Below, in pieces: positions 1 through 11,239 of a stretch of 64,000 nt of DNA (position 1 is its first letter; each line of letters begins with the position of its first letter). The notes under the pieces were generated by a model, which did not search any database, was not told where the DNA came from, and worked only from the letters and a program-made list of their open reading frames with translations. Source of the stretch: Zhengitettix transpicula (taxonomy: Eukaryota; Arthropoda; Insecta; Orthoptera; Tetrigidae). The stretch spans positions 6,960,001 to 7,024,000 of the forward strand of contig CM073590.1 of assembly GCA_037074705.1 (NCBI GenBank), in the 5' to 3' direction. A program made the position numbers and the translations under genes.

Positions 1-1540
1 TCAAATTTTTTAAAATCTGAATGCCAATGAGTGAAAGATTTTTATCCAATGAATTTAAAAATGTCTTCCACGAGAAATGACAGATTAGGAAATGAAAAAA
101 ATTATAAGCTTAAAGATATTAAACCTGTTGAAGAAATGAGAGATGTCATGAGTACGTTCTGTACTATTCGCATGTACACAATTAGTTTTGCTCATATTGT
201 TTCAATCGATTCACTATTTACTACTGTCGCGTTTTAGAATTAACTGACTGATGATTTGAAAAATATATATATACGACCCTTCGGAATATGATTTATATAA
301 CCCGCGGTGGTAACTCGAGAGTTGATGTTGATCTGAGTATATTACTTGTGCTACTAATTGACTTCTTCACAATAAACAAAGGCTAATGTTCCAAAGGGCC
401 TCGTAAATGGCGAGTTACTAGCCGATAAAAGTAGATACTTTTACTCACGCCAAAGCAATACAGCTTTTTATGAGCACACGACGATAATTTATACCGAACC
501 ACACACAGTGCACGCGGTACGCAGACACGATTTACAGTCTCTAGCGACGAATTGCAGTCCTTATCGCGAAAACACATCGTGTCACCGAACAGAAACGAAA
601 CAATTTAACAAGCGCACGCCCACACGACGCGATGTCGCAAAAAAAATTCTGAGACACACACACTCACAGCATAATTCTGAAGTTGTCACGTGTAATGTTT
701 GCTTTTACGATCGAGCAGTTTGGAACGCAGAAATAGCGTGGGCGTCGTGGCACGTGAACGGTTGACACAGATTTTATTCGGGGTCTCTAAGTGGTCGAGG
801 CTATTAAGGAAATAAATCGAAGAGACGTCATTTCGATGAAAAGAAGTGTTACGGGTGATGTTTACAATAAAAAAAATTAGTCAGTTTTATTGAAATATGA
901 ATTAATTAGCGTTACTCCGAGTAAGTTATCTGTGTTCGGCTCACGTATTTAATTAATGGACAGTCGTGGTGGATTCATCGTGTTTATTATTTTATTTGAC
1001 GTAAAGTATTAATAATATATTTTCAGAATAATAATTATAGCGTGATAGACTTCTGGTGACAAACATGTACTAAATTCAGTCCAACTTAGAGTCGACTGCT
1101 TGTATTTTCGCGTAGTAAAATTCGTTGTATTCATGAAACAAACTAACATAAGAAGCATTCGTGAACTCAAGGGGTATGCATAGTAAAACCTGTCAATGTC
1201 ACACTCCGACAACCACGCTGTTTCCACTCAGAAAACAGAACGATCCGAAAAACATGAATTACATATTACAAGTTGTATTTTGCAAGAGTTCTTGCGCCTT
1301 GGATTTACTGTACGCTTATTTCACACAATTGTCAACATATCTAAGAAAACACGCCTCCGGTTATCTGGTTATTTATCCGCATCCATCTGTAGACGGAAAG
1401 CCGTTAAATCACAGCACATGGCAGACAGAGAAATGCACTACAGCAATATACCTTTCGGTACGTCAGTCGCGACAGTTCGTGAGTGTAGGACGGAATAACG
1501 TGGGGTGTATAATATTTGAGTTTTATCACGAGCGGCCGAT
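1..1540. other. AT-rich flank, no gene recognised
   Basis: Low-complexity AT-rich DNA with scattered short open frames and no recognisable domain. A 161-codon plus-strand frame at 1161-1646 runs into the CpG-rich island and has no family resemblance. If the island is a minus-strand promoter, this stretch would be the first intron of a gene lying to the left. Confidence 0.5.
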
Positions 1541-2090
1541 ATTAATGGCTACACGAGTGGCGCACAGCACGCGAAGTGAGGGAAAGAAACGTCGTTCCGA
1601 CGCCGCACATAACGCATTCACTTTTGCCCTGGCGCGCGTGAATTAGACATCGGCCGTACGCAGCGCATGCGTGCGACGCGGGCGGCTGCCACTTACCTCG
1701 GCACTGCGACAGTCGCCGGGCCGGAACTACACTGAGCACTAGACACACTGAGTAGTACGTATCCAGAGAACGGTACGCGTCCACTAGTCACTGCACAGAC
1801 GACGTGTGCTATCGATCGAGCACGTAGAACACCGCGACGCGCCGCGCCTTCACCGCACCACCTCGGTCGTTGTTCTGGCACGGCCGCGGCTCCGCGCTCT
1901 GTCCCCCCTCCCCCCACGCTCCAGCTCCCCCCTCCCCCCTACATCGCCTACCTGTTTACGGCTGCGCGCGCCGGACCCTGTAGAATGCATCTCCGAACCA
2001 CGCGACCGACGCACGCCAGGGACGATTAGTAGCCCGGCGTGCGTGCCTCGGGTTCGGCTCCCGCCGCGAGTTACAACCACTGCAATAACC
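1540..2090 (-). promoter_or_regulatory. CpG-rich island, candidate promoter and first exon on the minus strand
   Basis: This is the most GC- and CpG-rich stretch of an otherwise AT-rich window, with many CGCG and GCGC words and C-rich tracts near 1895-1935. On the minus strand there is a strong splice-donor-like site (GTAAGT, complement of 1691-1696, preceded by CGAG). A weaker GTAGGC lies at the complement of 1946-1951. Upstream of the first donor, the minus strand carries TCAGT words near 1735 and 1752, resembling the arthropod initiator. I infer a CpG-type promoter and a short, possibly non-coding, first exon ending at 1697, with the gene continuing off the left edge. Frames across the island are open mainly because of base composition. 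A plus-strand promoter is not excluded. Confidence 0.4.
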
Positions 2091-2587
2091 CTCTCACATC
2101 AATCTCTTTAACGACCAATATACTCACGTTTTCAATCATTTCGAAAACATTTATTTTGAAGTCATGAATCGTATTATACAAGGTTTCCAAAAAAAATCTT
2201 CACAAGTTGGCTCTCCATAATTTATATTTTGACGTGACCTTGTCTCGCCATGAGAGATGTGTGTACAGACGCTTTGTGCAATCTGCATTTCTGAGGCCTA
2301 ACAACGCAGCAAATGCTCTCATGTCATTTCACAGCGAATGTCCTTGACTAGATGCCTCACATGATTAAGACACACCATTTTGCTTCTCCTCCTGAATGGG
2401 TATTGCAGCATCGCTTGCGATGTACGGGCTTAATTACGTTTGTTCATATTTTCCGTACTGTATGTTCGATTTCGAGTAACATTTTAAATAAGATATGCAC
2501 TTAACATGTTTCACGATTTGTAAAATGTTCCAAAAACCGACATAGGGCATCGCGGAGTAATTTTTATTTAATTATTAGCTCAATTGT
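2090..2587. other. no gene seen
   Basis: AT-rich sequence without a domain, RNA gene or clear repeat. Confidence 0.4.
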
Positions 2588-2668
2588 GAATAAGAAAGAT
2601 ACCCAATTCAGACAAAAAATGATCATATAAATACCACACAATGTTTCTGGGATCCTTGCCCCTTTAAA
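2588..2668 (-). mobile_element. Penelope-like element terminal arm (solo fragment)
   Basis: About 80 bp matching, on the minus strand, the 3' terminal arm of the Penelope-like element at 59.65-61.02 kb. On this strand it shows a GGATCC palindrome, CCAGAAAC, a GTGTGGTATTTATA stretch and a terminal TTTGTCTGAAT. It retains the GAAAC half of the ribozyme-like motif. The CTGANGA half is lost: the sequence diverges after the GGATCC region. Solo arms are expected from 5'-truncated or recombined copies. Confidence 0.65.
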
Positions 2669-4849
2669 TTGTTTGTTTAATTAGTTTATGTCGGGGGGCC
2701 CGGGCACTGCCAGTGTACTTATTTATATAAATTCTAAAATGTATTTAATTCCATATTAATCTGTAGTCAATAAGTTATTTTACCTAAATCTAACTGTTCC
2801 TAGTTCCGAACATTCTTTCGAACGATAGTGTATTAATTGAACAGCTCTAAAATACATTGAATTTTATTGCATCAATCCCAACAAACATACCTCTGAATTT
2901 CTTTCCAAATTGAATACTTAAATATACTCCTTGCGTATTACAGGATTTTCCCTCTGTCTACAGATATTACGAAACATTAAATTGATGAAATTGTTAGCTA
3001 CATTCAAAATGTAGACAAATGGTCGCCATATTGCAGTGACTAATATTGCCCGAAAATTAACTAACATTTTCCTCACGTATTGTTTTTTATTATCACTTGA
3101 TAGAGTATTACTGGATAAAATTAGACGCTTTATTTAATGGAAATATTTATGCTTCATTTAATTACGGAAAAATTGAACTATTTCCTTTGTTCGTCGCGTA
3201 GTAACGTCTTCCTCTTCCTCTCATGGTATCTTGGCGTGCAGAAATTTATAACTTAATGATGACGTTTTCTAATTATAATTCTTTTCACATTTATTATAGG
3301 GGTTTCTCACTCCAACAGTACCGTTTCTCGTGTTTTTAAGAATATGTGTACCAAGTTTCGTTGCACTCTGTGCACGCCTTTAAATTTGTATAGAAATTAA
3401 CGTAAATAATACATACATATAAATATACATCCTTTTTTTATTATATAGATATTATTTATTTGTTATCTATTAAATCAGGTTGATAATCGACAATGTTGTA
3501 TTGTTCCAAAAATACAATAAATGAAGTTTGACAACCTATTACACTGCTTGTTGTATCGTGTTACGATACGATTTAGTATCTATATTCATGTCTCTCAAGC
3601 TCTACGTACAAAAGGCAGTCAACAGGGAAATTCAAATATCAGCCATTTGATTAACAATTCATGGTGACAATGTGGTGTGGTAAATTAAATAATAATAATG
3701 TTACGAGAATAATATTAACTCGATTGTTTAAAACAAAATATCAAAATTTTTTATTCACATCTTCAGATAAATAACTATTCGACAAATTTATCAGACATTA
3801 CAAGGTTTAAGCTGCTTTCATAGAATAGAACAGTATACTGTTATAGTCTCACGGTAAACGTGGGTGTGGATCCTTCTAAATTTATTCTCGTTCACAACGC
3901 TTAACAACAAACAGAATTAACCATTTATAATTGTTTATATTTTTCTTTTAACCATATCCTGAAATTATAGTACTCTTGGTTTCCGGATTCATTTCAGCAG
4001 ATCCGCCTGGACTAGTTAAACTTCCAACTAGATTAAACTGACTTCACTCTGACGTCATCAGCTGGTGAATATTCTTCCCCAAGACACGTATGCAGGATAT
4101 ACACATAATTAGCGTAAAATAAAAACAAATTTTGTTAAAATAAACAATAATTAATGGTCACTTATTAACACCTTCCCAACATATTATAACTTTTAAAACT
4201 ACGTTAACAAATTATTTTAATATTATCCCCTATAACATCTTTGGTCTTTTAACACAATTTGATAAGCATACAGACCATTTTTATTTCTCCTTCAATTACA
4301 ATACGCGTCAACAAGTACGCTATATATTCTCTTTCTAATAATTATTTCAATACTTATAAGACTTCTATAAACCGTTTTCAATCATTTATAATGATTATTT
4401 CTTCACTGATCATCGATATGCGATTCCTTTCTTTTACCGATAACCTAAACGCGTCAGCAATTAAATCTCCATATCTTCCACAACTTAATCTTTTCGTCGC
4501 ATATTATATTCACTTATAGCCTCCACTCAGTATTATCGCAACAAAATAAATCTTTATTTCCAAACAATGTCAAAATATGTGATGCTAATGATATTTAATA
4601 AATTTTAATTTCCATAAAACAAATCGAAACTGTTAAAAAACCACGCCGCATCAAAGAAAATTTCTCGATCAGAGATATTGCACTTATTCGACGTGAACGT
4701 CATGATCCGTCGATTTGCCTTACGGAAAATATATTTTACAATTTACAACAAACTTGTGACTGGCTTGAAACGGTATGTCACAGCGGACATGTTGAGGTTC
4801 GCAAATGACACACCGATAATTGCAGAAAATTAAATTTACCTGCAAAGCA
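2669..4849. other. AT-rich stretch, no gene seen
   Basis: Mostly A/T with short simple-sequence runs and many stops in all frames. An 86-codon frame at 4259-4519 is low-complexity and does not look like protein. No family match. Confidence 0.4.
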
Positions 4850-5480
4850 TCTTAAGCTGAATGGACAGAATAATGGAGCAGGGATTCAATATGCGAATAA
4901 GCGTACATAAAACAAAAATTCTGGTCTGCATCAGTAAAGTTAAGGAACGAAACACTACAAGAAGTAGAAGAGTTTAGTTATCTGGGTAGCAAAATAACGA
5001 GCGATGGAAGAAGCTAAACAGAAATAATAAGCAGAATTTCTCTGGTCAAGATCGCATTTAATAACAAAAAGATCTTACAACAAAAAGATTAAGTCTCGAA
5101 TTGAGGAAAAACATGTTGAATATATCGTTTGAAACCAGGTGCTACAAGAGAATTATGAAAATCAGCTTGAGGGACATGGTCACGAACAAGGAAGTATTCA
5201 GAAAAATAGGAGAAGAAAGATGCGTCATGGAACAGCTAAAAAGAAGACGAGCCTAGTTGATGCGGCGTATCCTCCGACACAATAGGCGGTTGAAGAAGAT
5301 AATTGAGCGAGCTGTAGAGGGTAAGACTGGCAGAAGAAGATCCAGATTGGAGTACGTTGAACAAATAATAGAAGACATGAATTTTACTTTATATTATGAG
5401 CTGAAAAGGATTGCTGGGAGGCGAGAGGAATAGAAATCTGCTGCCAACCAGCATAACGGCAGCTAACTTAAGAATAAGAG
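4850..5480 (+). pseudogene. LINE reverse transcriptase C-terminal relic (RTE-like non-LTR retrotransposon)
   Basis: The plus strand reads, with frameshifts and stops, as the end of a non-LTR reverse transcriptase. Around 4955-5020 it gives EEFSYLGSKITSDGR, the usual post-palm 'YLGS.IT.DG' block. Around 5100-5260 it gives SFETRCYKRIMKIS..D.VTN.EV...IGEERC.MEQLKRRRA. Then comes LMRRILRHNRRLKKIIE.AVEGKTGRRRSRLEYVEQIIEDM to about 5380, matching the common 'GHVLRH ... EG...GRPR..Y..QI..D' tail. The YADD palm is not visible upstream, so this is a 5'-truncated copy. Several in-frame stops and a shift near 5100 make it dead. The clade assignment (RTE-like) rests on motif style only. Confidence 0.75.
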
Positions 5481-6763
5481 AGACAGAGAAATTCATATGA
5501 CGTCAGTGAAATAAATTAATACATAAAAAAGGTCAGAAAAACTTAATACAAAATAACACAGCGTGTTCTTCCTTGTTTAAAACTTTTTCATGACTAGTAA
5601 ATAAAAAAAAATATGATGAATATCTAGAAAATTAAGTAAAATAATATCTATATAAACATCTATTTTTAATGCAATTATGCTAATATAAATAAAAAAATTA
5701 CAGTTAATTTCATGTAATATTATGAAATTTTTATAAATAATAAAATATTGGGGATAATTTTCTCCAAAATTTTAGTTTTTATGTAACGAAAATTTTTCTC
5801 AAAAGTTTAATAATTATTTCAGTTAAAAGTACCACATCAAATATCTAGTATATATTTATGTTTATTTTTAAATAAATTATTTCTGTTTCATTTAGTTATT
5901 TGAAAGATTTAGATTTTTGAATAGTTCAATTTAACCTTTGTTGAAGCACTTCCTACATAACTATACCTAAATACAAATGGTATAAGAAAAAAATAATATG
6001 CTAAACTTAAATTAATAGTAAGAAAAATACAACTTAGTACCTGAAATATGTAAAATAGAAAAGATTACCTGTGGCTACAATATAATATTTACACATTATT
6101 GTTACAATTAATGTTTTGAATCTCTCCGATAAATAATAAAAAAGCCACTGCGCAAATTAATTCAGAAACAAACTACTGTTTTAAAAGCCAAATATGTACA
6201 ATTGCACATTATAAATTATACAAAAGAATATTTGAAAACGCTAACTTTAAATAGTGGCTTCCATCTTAAATCCAGGTGGTATGTGAAACAAATAAAAAAA
6301 TGAACAAAAATATAGCCAAAGGGAAAATGTAATATTAAAATAGTTATATTACTGGGGGAACTATCAAGAATCTCCTTCACTGAGTTTAACGATCGTTTCA
6401 ACAGAATATTATTGTACTGTAATATACTCTAGTTGTCAATGTTTATTAACCTACATTTAATGGAAGATTATGATTTAAAAATTATTCATGTTTACTGGAT
6501 ACTAGTCTGATATAGTCCAAGTGTGATGATTGTCCGATTTCTAGTCTTTTTCTTTAAAATGTATGTTTTACAAACTAAAAAATATCAATAATATATACAG
6601 TAGGTTGAGTAAGTGCTTGCAGACTGTGGAAGATTGCTTTACAATTCGGTCTGTAATCCGCAACAAACCATTCTAACGACACATTTTTCAATTTATATAT
6701 TTCAGTTCTCCGGGAGAAATTTTTCCCGATTTCCGGTTCAATAAAATAAAATATTCTTACAAC
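5481..6763. other. AT-rich stretch, no gene seen
   Basis: A/T-rich DNA with poly-A and poly-T runs and no recognisable domain or RNA. Confidence 0.4.
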
Positions 6764-7275
6764 GTTAACGTCATTTTTTTTTGGGTGTAGATAGGCTATG
6801 TATAGGGTAATCCACATAGTGGCAACTCCCCTCTTATAGCATAGGAAAGGGATTTGAAAGGGGGGAAGCGGAAGGGTGTAGGAAGGTAGCCAAGGGTTAC
6901 TAGGGCCCCCAGGCTATATTTTAAGGATCCTACCCGGCATTCGCCTAAAAGTAATGCAGGACAAACCCTATAAAAAACCTGCATCGGGTAGGTCGGGCAT
7001 TTGGTACTTGTCCCACGCCCTTCCGATGACGGGAGAGGAGTTTGCTGTGGGGACGCAGCTTACCCCTCGCCATGCCTTGGCCTGTTTAGGAGGCAGCTGG
7101 CCGACTATTCCAATAGGAATAGCGGACAACTCTTGCCGTATGCCCAAGGTCTGCGGCCCCGGAACATACACCTCTCAAAACAGACCGAGGTGCCTCGGCA
7201 TGTGGGAACCTTAGTTCAAAAAAACCAGAGAGATGTGAGAGCAAACCTCTCGCAGGCTTACTTGTTAACGTCATT
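6764..7275 (-). mobile_element. family-A retroposon copy A1, with 12-bp target duplication
   Basis: A roughly 488-bp insertion (6776-7263) bounded by a perfect 12-bp direct repeat GTTAACGTCATT at 6764-6775 and 7264-7275. The left end is a run of T, so the element lies on the minus strand with an A-rich 3' tail. It shares its body with copies at 7.3, 9.3, 11.9, 39.1, 39.6, 44.8 and 63.9 kb. Its 5' end (AAGCCTGCGAGAGG on the minus strand) matches A2 but keeps only half of the 5' hairpin. No polymerase III box B (GGTTCGANNCC) is visible, so it is not an obvious tRNA SINE. The tail and target duplication indicate target-primed reverse transcription. I do not recognise the family. Confidence 0.85.
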
Positions 7276-7303
7276 ATGTTGCTTTAAAGAATTGTGATAG
7301 TAT

Positions 7304-7875
7304 CATTTAATGACAAAGAAAGCCTGCGAGAGGATTCTCTCGCAGGTAACCTGCGAGGGATTTTTTCTCGCAGGCAGAACCTTTTAGGAGAGATACGAAG
7401 GGGCTACCTTTGGGGATGCCTTTTCCTCTCCGTTTTTGAACTAAGGTTCCCACAAGCCGAGGCACCTCTGCCTGTTTTGAGAGGTGTATGCTCCGGGGTC
7501 GCAGACCTTGGGCATACGGTAAGAGTTGTTCGCTATTCCCATTGGAATAGTCGGCCAGCCTCCTAAACTGGTCGAGGCACGGAGAATGGAATGCTGCGTC
7601 CCCACAGCTAACTCCTCTCCCGCTATCGGAAGGGCGTGGGACAAGTACCCAATGCCCGACCTACCCGATGCAGGTTTTTCTAAGGTTTTCCCTGCATTCC
7701 TTTAGGCGAATGCCGGGTAGGATCCTTAAAATATAGACCGGGGGCCCTAGTTAACCCTTGGCTACCTTCCTCTACCCTTCCGCATCCCCCCTTTCAAAAC
7801 CCTTCCTATGCTATTAAAGGGGAGTTGCCCAATGTGGATCACCCTCATGTAGCCTAAAAAAAACATTTAATGACA
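7304..7875 (+). mobile_element. family-A retroposon copy A2, longest copy, with 12-bp target duplication
   Basis: A 548-bp insertion (7316-7863) flanked by a perfect 12-bp repeat CATTTAATGACA (7304-7315 and 7864-7875). It ends ATGTAGCC then TAAAAAAAA just before the duplication. The 5' end carries two consecutive hairpins: a perfect 10-bp stem CCTGCGAGAG/CTCTCGCAGG (7323-7346, 4-nt loop) and an 8-bp stem CCTGCGAG/CTCGCAGG (7350-7374). It is about 40 bp from A1 in the opposite orientation. The antisense frame 7644-7441 is open for 67 codons and has a counterpart in three other copies. I found no protein family match. Confidence 0.88.
7322..7375 (+). repeat. double 5' hairpin of family A
   Basis: Two back-to-back stem-loops with the same CCTGCGAG/CTCGCAGG core sit at the very 5' end of copy A2. 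Copy A5 keeps a one-hairpin version (CCTGCGAGAG with a decayed partner near 39542-39565), and A1 keeps a single arm. The duplication of a perfect stem suggests an RNA element used in retrotransposition or processing; that role is inference. Confidence 0.7.
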
Positions 7876-9332
7876 GTTTTTATATGGTGACCCAACTCTA
7901 ATTTTTCCTATATCGGAATTCCCGGAAAAGTCGCAGCCGCCAACAGGTTGTCTATCAGATGACTTCAGAATATTATTACGATAGATTTCACCTTTGCGAT
8001 TTTTAACCGTGAAGCTCTTATGTCGTTTTGCAGCTATAGTATTTTAACGGAGTTTTAACGCGCGTATTCAACGCAGTTTGGCTCGCTGTGTTTAAAAAGG
8101 CGTGAATTCTGATTGATTTGTTGCACATATAATTTAAAATCTGTATATACACTCATTCTACTGCTGAAGCTAACATGTCCTTGTTACCAGTTCAGAGTCG
8201 AAATGGAATCGTCATTTGCGACTTGTTTTTATACCACATTCATTTCTAAAAACAAATTACATTAATAATATGCAAAGTGGGTTCATGTGTAGACGAACTG
8301 ATTTTGTTACAGAAAACACGAGTAATGCAAAAGTTGATGTTTATGCAAAATTCTTTTGAGTTTTTCGAAGAATTTGAATATATAAGTGAGGAAAACGTAA
8401 GAAATAAAAATAAACATCAGATCCAGTGGTTCGTCCTTCTGAGGTAAAATTCATGATATGAAAATGTACTGCAGTATTTTCATGATAAGTACAAGTAGAT
8501 TTATTCTTTCTATTAGTACACATTTGAAAATATGCAACACGTCATTTCTGAAAGTTCAAGTGTTACAGAAAATATTAACAAATGCACAACTAAATAACTC
8601 TTTACCTAGAACCCAGTTAATCACTTTGACGAGAACACCAATACAATACAATTTTGTAGTAATTTCTGTAGTAATTTTATTATTTAATTTAAATTAAAAA
8701 GGGTTTTATGGAAATGTAAATAAATATTTCAAATAAAAACAAATTAAGATTTTAACCATTTTTCATTATTTAACCTTCTACAATATTTTTTAAAATATTT
8801 ACACACTTCATATTTTATCCTTCAATCTCAAGATCCACCAGTGAGCCTGTCAGACGGAAATTTCTGTTTCTTACCTATTACTTTTTTATAATTGGTAGTA
8901 TGAAGGAACGAGTGTTTGGAATTGGCGGTTACCTCCAAACTTTTTCTCAGATTTCTCAGTTTCCTGTCTGTGATCTCATCACCGTTTTTGGCCACAGACT
9001 CGGCTCAACAGGTGTAGCTATGCGAACACGTTAATGATATCCTAGATAATACACTAATTTCAGTAATTCTAATTGCAAGAGAAACCTTTCAAGTACTAAA
9101 ACAATATTACTTTGACTGCATGCCCGAGTATCAATCGAAGTAGAAGCTACAGGTCCCACCCATTATTCGTCAACAATCAATTTCACCATAAAACTGGCTA
9201 TCCTAACGTCAATTATTGTCCAAAAATTCTCCAATTTCGTTCTTTGCAATTATTTATAAAGTTTTTGTAGTTTTACTAACGTTTTCTCGCGGCTATCAGC
9301 GTTCCATCAATCATAGTTTCAGTACACTAACG
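7876..9332. other. no gene seen
   Basis: AT-rich DNA with no domain. A 79-codon frame at 8458-8697 is low-complexity. A slightly GC-richer patch near 8830-9010 shows nothing recognisable. Confidence 0.35.
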
Positions 9333-9836
9333 TAGCCACGAACTGAGAGATCAGGCGGAGGCTACCTTTGGGGATGTCTTCACATCTCTCTGGTTTTTTG
9401 AACTAAGGTTCCCAAATGCCGAGGCACCTCAGCCTGTTTTGAGAGGTGTATGTTCCGGGGTCGCAGACCTTGGGCATACGGTAAGAGTTGTCCGTTATTC
9501 CTATTGGAATAGTCGGCCAGCTGCCTCCTAAACTGGTCGAAGCACGGAGAGGGGAAAGCTGCGACCCGACAGCGAAATTTCTCCCACCATCGGAAGGGCG
9601 TGGGACAAGTACCAAATGTCCGACCTACCTGATGCAGGTTTTTCTAGGGTTTACCCTGCATTACTTTTAGGCGAATGCCGGGTAGGATCCTTAAACTATA
9701 GCCCGGGGGCCCTAGTTAACCCTTGGCTATATTCCCCTACCATTCCGCATTCCCCCTTTCAAATCGCTTCCTATGCTATTAAAGGGGAGTTGTGGATTAC
9801 CCTAATGTAGCCTGTTACCTAAAAAAATTAGCCACG
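9333..9836 (+). mobile_element. family-A retroposon copy A3, with 8-bp target duplication
   Basis: Insertion 9341-9828 (488 bp) bounded by TAGCCACG at 9333-9340 and 9829-9836. The body runs from GGCTACCTTTGGGGATG to AATGTAGCCTGTTACCTAAAAAAA, ending in an A-rich tail directly before the right target copy. It lacks the hairpin 5' end of A2, beginning instead at GGCGGAGGCTACC, so it is 5'-truncated. The antisense frame 9615-9403 stays open for 70 codons and matches those of A1, A2 and A5. No protein family recognised. Confidence 0.85.
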
Positions 9837-10921
9837 CAATCTATCTTCCATTCGATCGCTTTAACATAGCCTAACTCATTCTATTTTACCTAAATTTGTG
9901 TTCGGGAACCCTGTCCTTTCAAGCAAGCGTAAGCTGTCCGAGCACTTATGTTCTTAATCCTTTCTTTGCCCTTAAATGCCGTCTTTTCCAACACAGGACG
10001 TGGCGTACTTTTAGACGAAAATAAATTCAAACTTTCATAGAACTAGTTAAATTAGGATAATTCCAAATATGTTTTTGTCATGCCACACCGTGTAATTGTA
10101 ATTCTACAATTTAAAGCTGATATTTTCATGTTGTAAATAATACATTATAAATATAAATAATTTTATGAGCAAATGTAGAATATATTATGCTCTGAATTAC
10201 TCAGAGTAGATTTATCAGTCTTTTCTGATATTATAAAATAGAACTATTTTACATTGGGAAACCAATAGTACTATGATATTAGGATATCGTTAAAAGCTTT
10301 GGTCAGTTCATACGGACGTGCCGGTATCTGACTTCAAGAATTGTTTTATGTTCCGTTTAGTTTATTACATCCTAGTTTATTACTGTATTATATTTTTCGA
10401 ATACCTAACTTTGAGAGACTTAATAATTATCACTGGTGAAAATGTTATCGCTGGGAGAGAAGAGATGGTTGTTAATTGAGTCTTCTTCGCTTGATTGTTG
10501 GCGAAGGATCGTTTTTGTGGAATTGTTTTCTTTTTGACTTAGGATATCTGACAAAATTAATTAAGTTATAAAATTTGAATTTCCGAATTTTTTTGTACAA
10601 CAGACGTCCTGGAGAACAGTTGAGATCGCAGGACGACACAGCGGATCGCTAGGAACGACACCAGTGTGCCATTGTAAGCTGGATGTGTTCAGATTTTTTA
10701 TTTTAAAAAAAAACACCATTAATTCAGGGAAACCACCAATTGAATATTACTTTTTTTAAAAAATTTCATTGGCTATTCTAAGCATGTTGATACCCCCACA
10801 ATACCCTGAGAGAAAGACTCACATATTTAAGAAACATTGTTTAGCTATCATTTTTATTGTAATTTTTATAGAAACATATATTCTGAATACTGATATTTTA
10901 TGCGATTAAAAAAATACTATA
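9837..10921. other. no gene seen
   Basis: AT-rich. A GC-richer 80-bp patch near 10600-10680 has no recognisable content. Confidence 0.35.
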
Positions 10922-11230
10922 TCAAGAAGTACAAAATAATAAAATATATTTTGTTAAAATATAATTAGATATTTCCGTCGAAAATCCCAATGGCCTGATA
11001 TCATTCTCGAAAACTAACTCAAAATACCTGTCCAGTTTTAATATACACATCAAGTACACTACAGTTATTAACTCGTCTATAAAGGCAACAGAGATATTGA
11101 CCGGGACCTCGAAGTGATGATTGTCAATCACGTCATTCATAAGGCTGCCAGTAATAATGAACAACGAACATGTGAACAATTCACAGAAACTGAGAAGATG
11201 TAAGCGGACCATGACATTCGAGTTAGTCCA
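10922..11230 (-). CDS. possible single exon of a membrane (chemoreceptor-like?) protein, uncertain
   Basis: On the minus strand, an open stretch of about 103 codons follows a plausible 3' splice site: a T-rich tract then ATGTTTCAG immediately before TGGACTAAC (exon start about 11230). The peptide begins WTNSNVMVRLHLLSFCELF and has two hydrophobic segments, roughly residues 10-35 (LLSFCELFTCSLFIITGSLM) and 50-75 (ISVAFIDELITVVYLMCILKL). A charged stretch (DRYFELVFENDIRP) follows, and it ends at TGA at 10922. The composition is more protein-like than neighbouring frames. Insect gustatory and odorant receptors have helices separated by short charged loops, and such exons are common in insect genomes. 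However, no diagnostic motif (for example the gustatory-receptor TYhhhhhQF tail) is present. No adjacent exon was found, and no donor precedes the stop. It could be a receptor pseudogene exon or chance. Confidence 0.25.
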   Translation of the reverse strand, partial: WTNSNVMVRLHLLSFCELFTCSLFIITGSLMNDVIDNHHFEVPVNISVAFIDELITVVYLMCILKLDRYFELVFENDIRPLGFSTEISNYILTKYILLFCTS

Positions 11231-11239
11231 CTGAAACAT

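Noticed and set aside
1161..1646. 161-codon plus-strand frame
   Set aside because: Longest open frame in the window, but its composition tracks a CpG-rich island, it has no recognisable motif, and an overlapping frame is also open.
7398..7860. Family A as a MITE with AGGCTAC...GTAGCCT terminal inverted repeats
   Set aside because: The apparent inverted ends are inside the element. True boundaries, set by target duplications, include a 5' hairpin and an A-rich tail, which fits retroposition instead.
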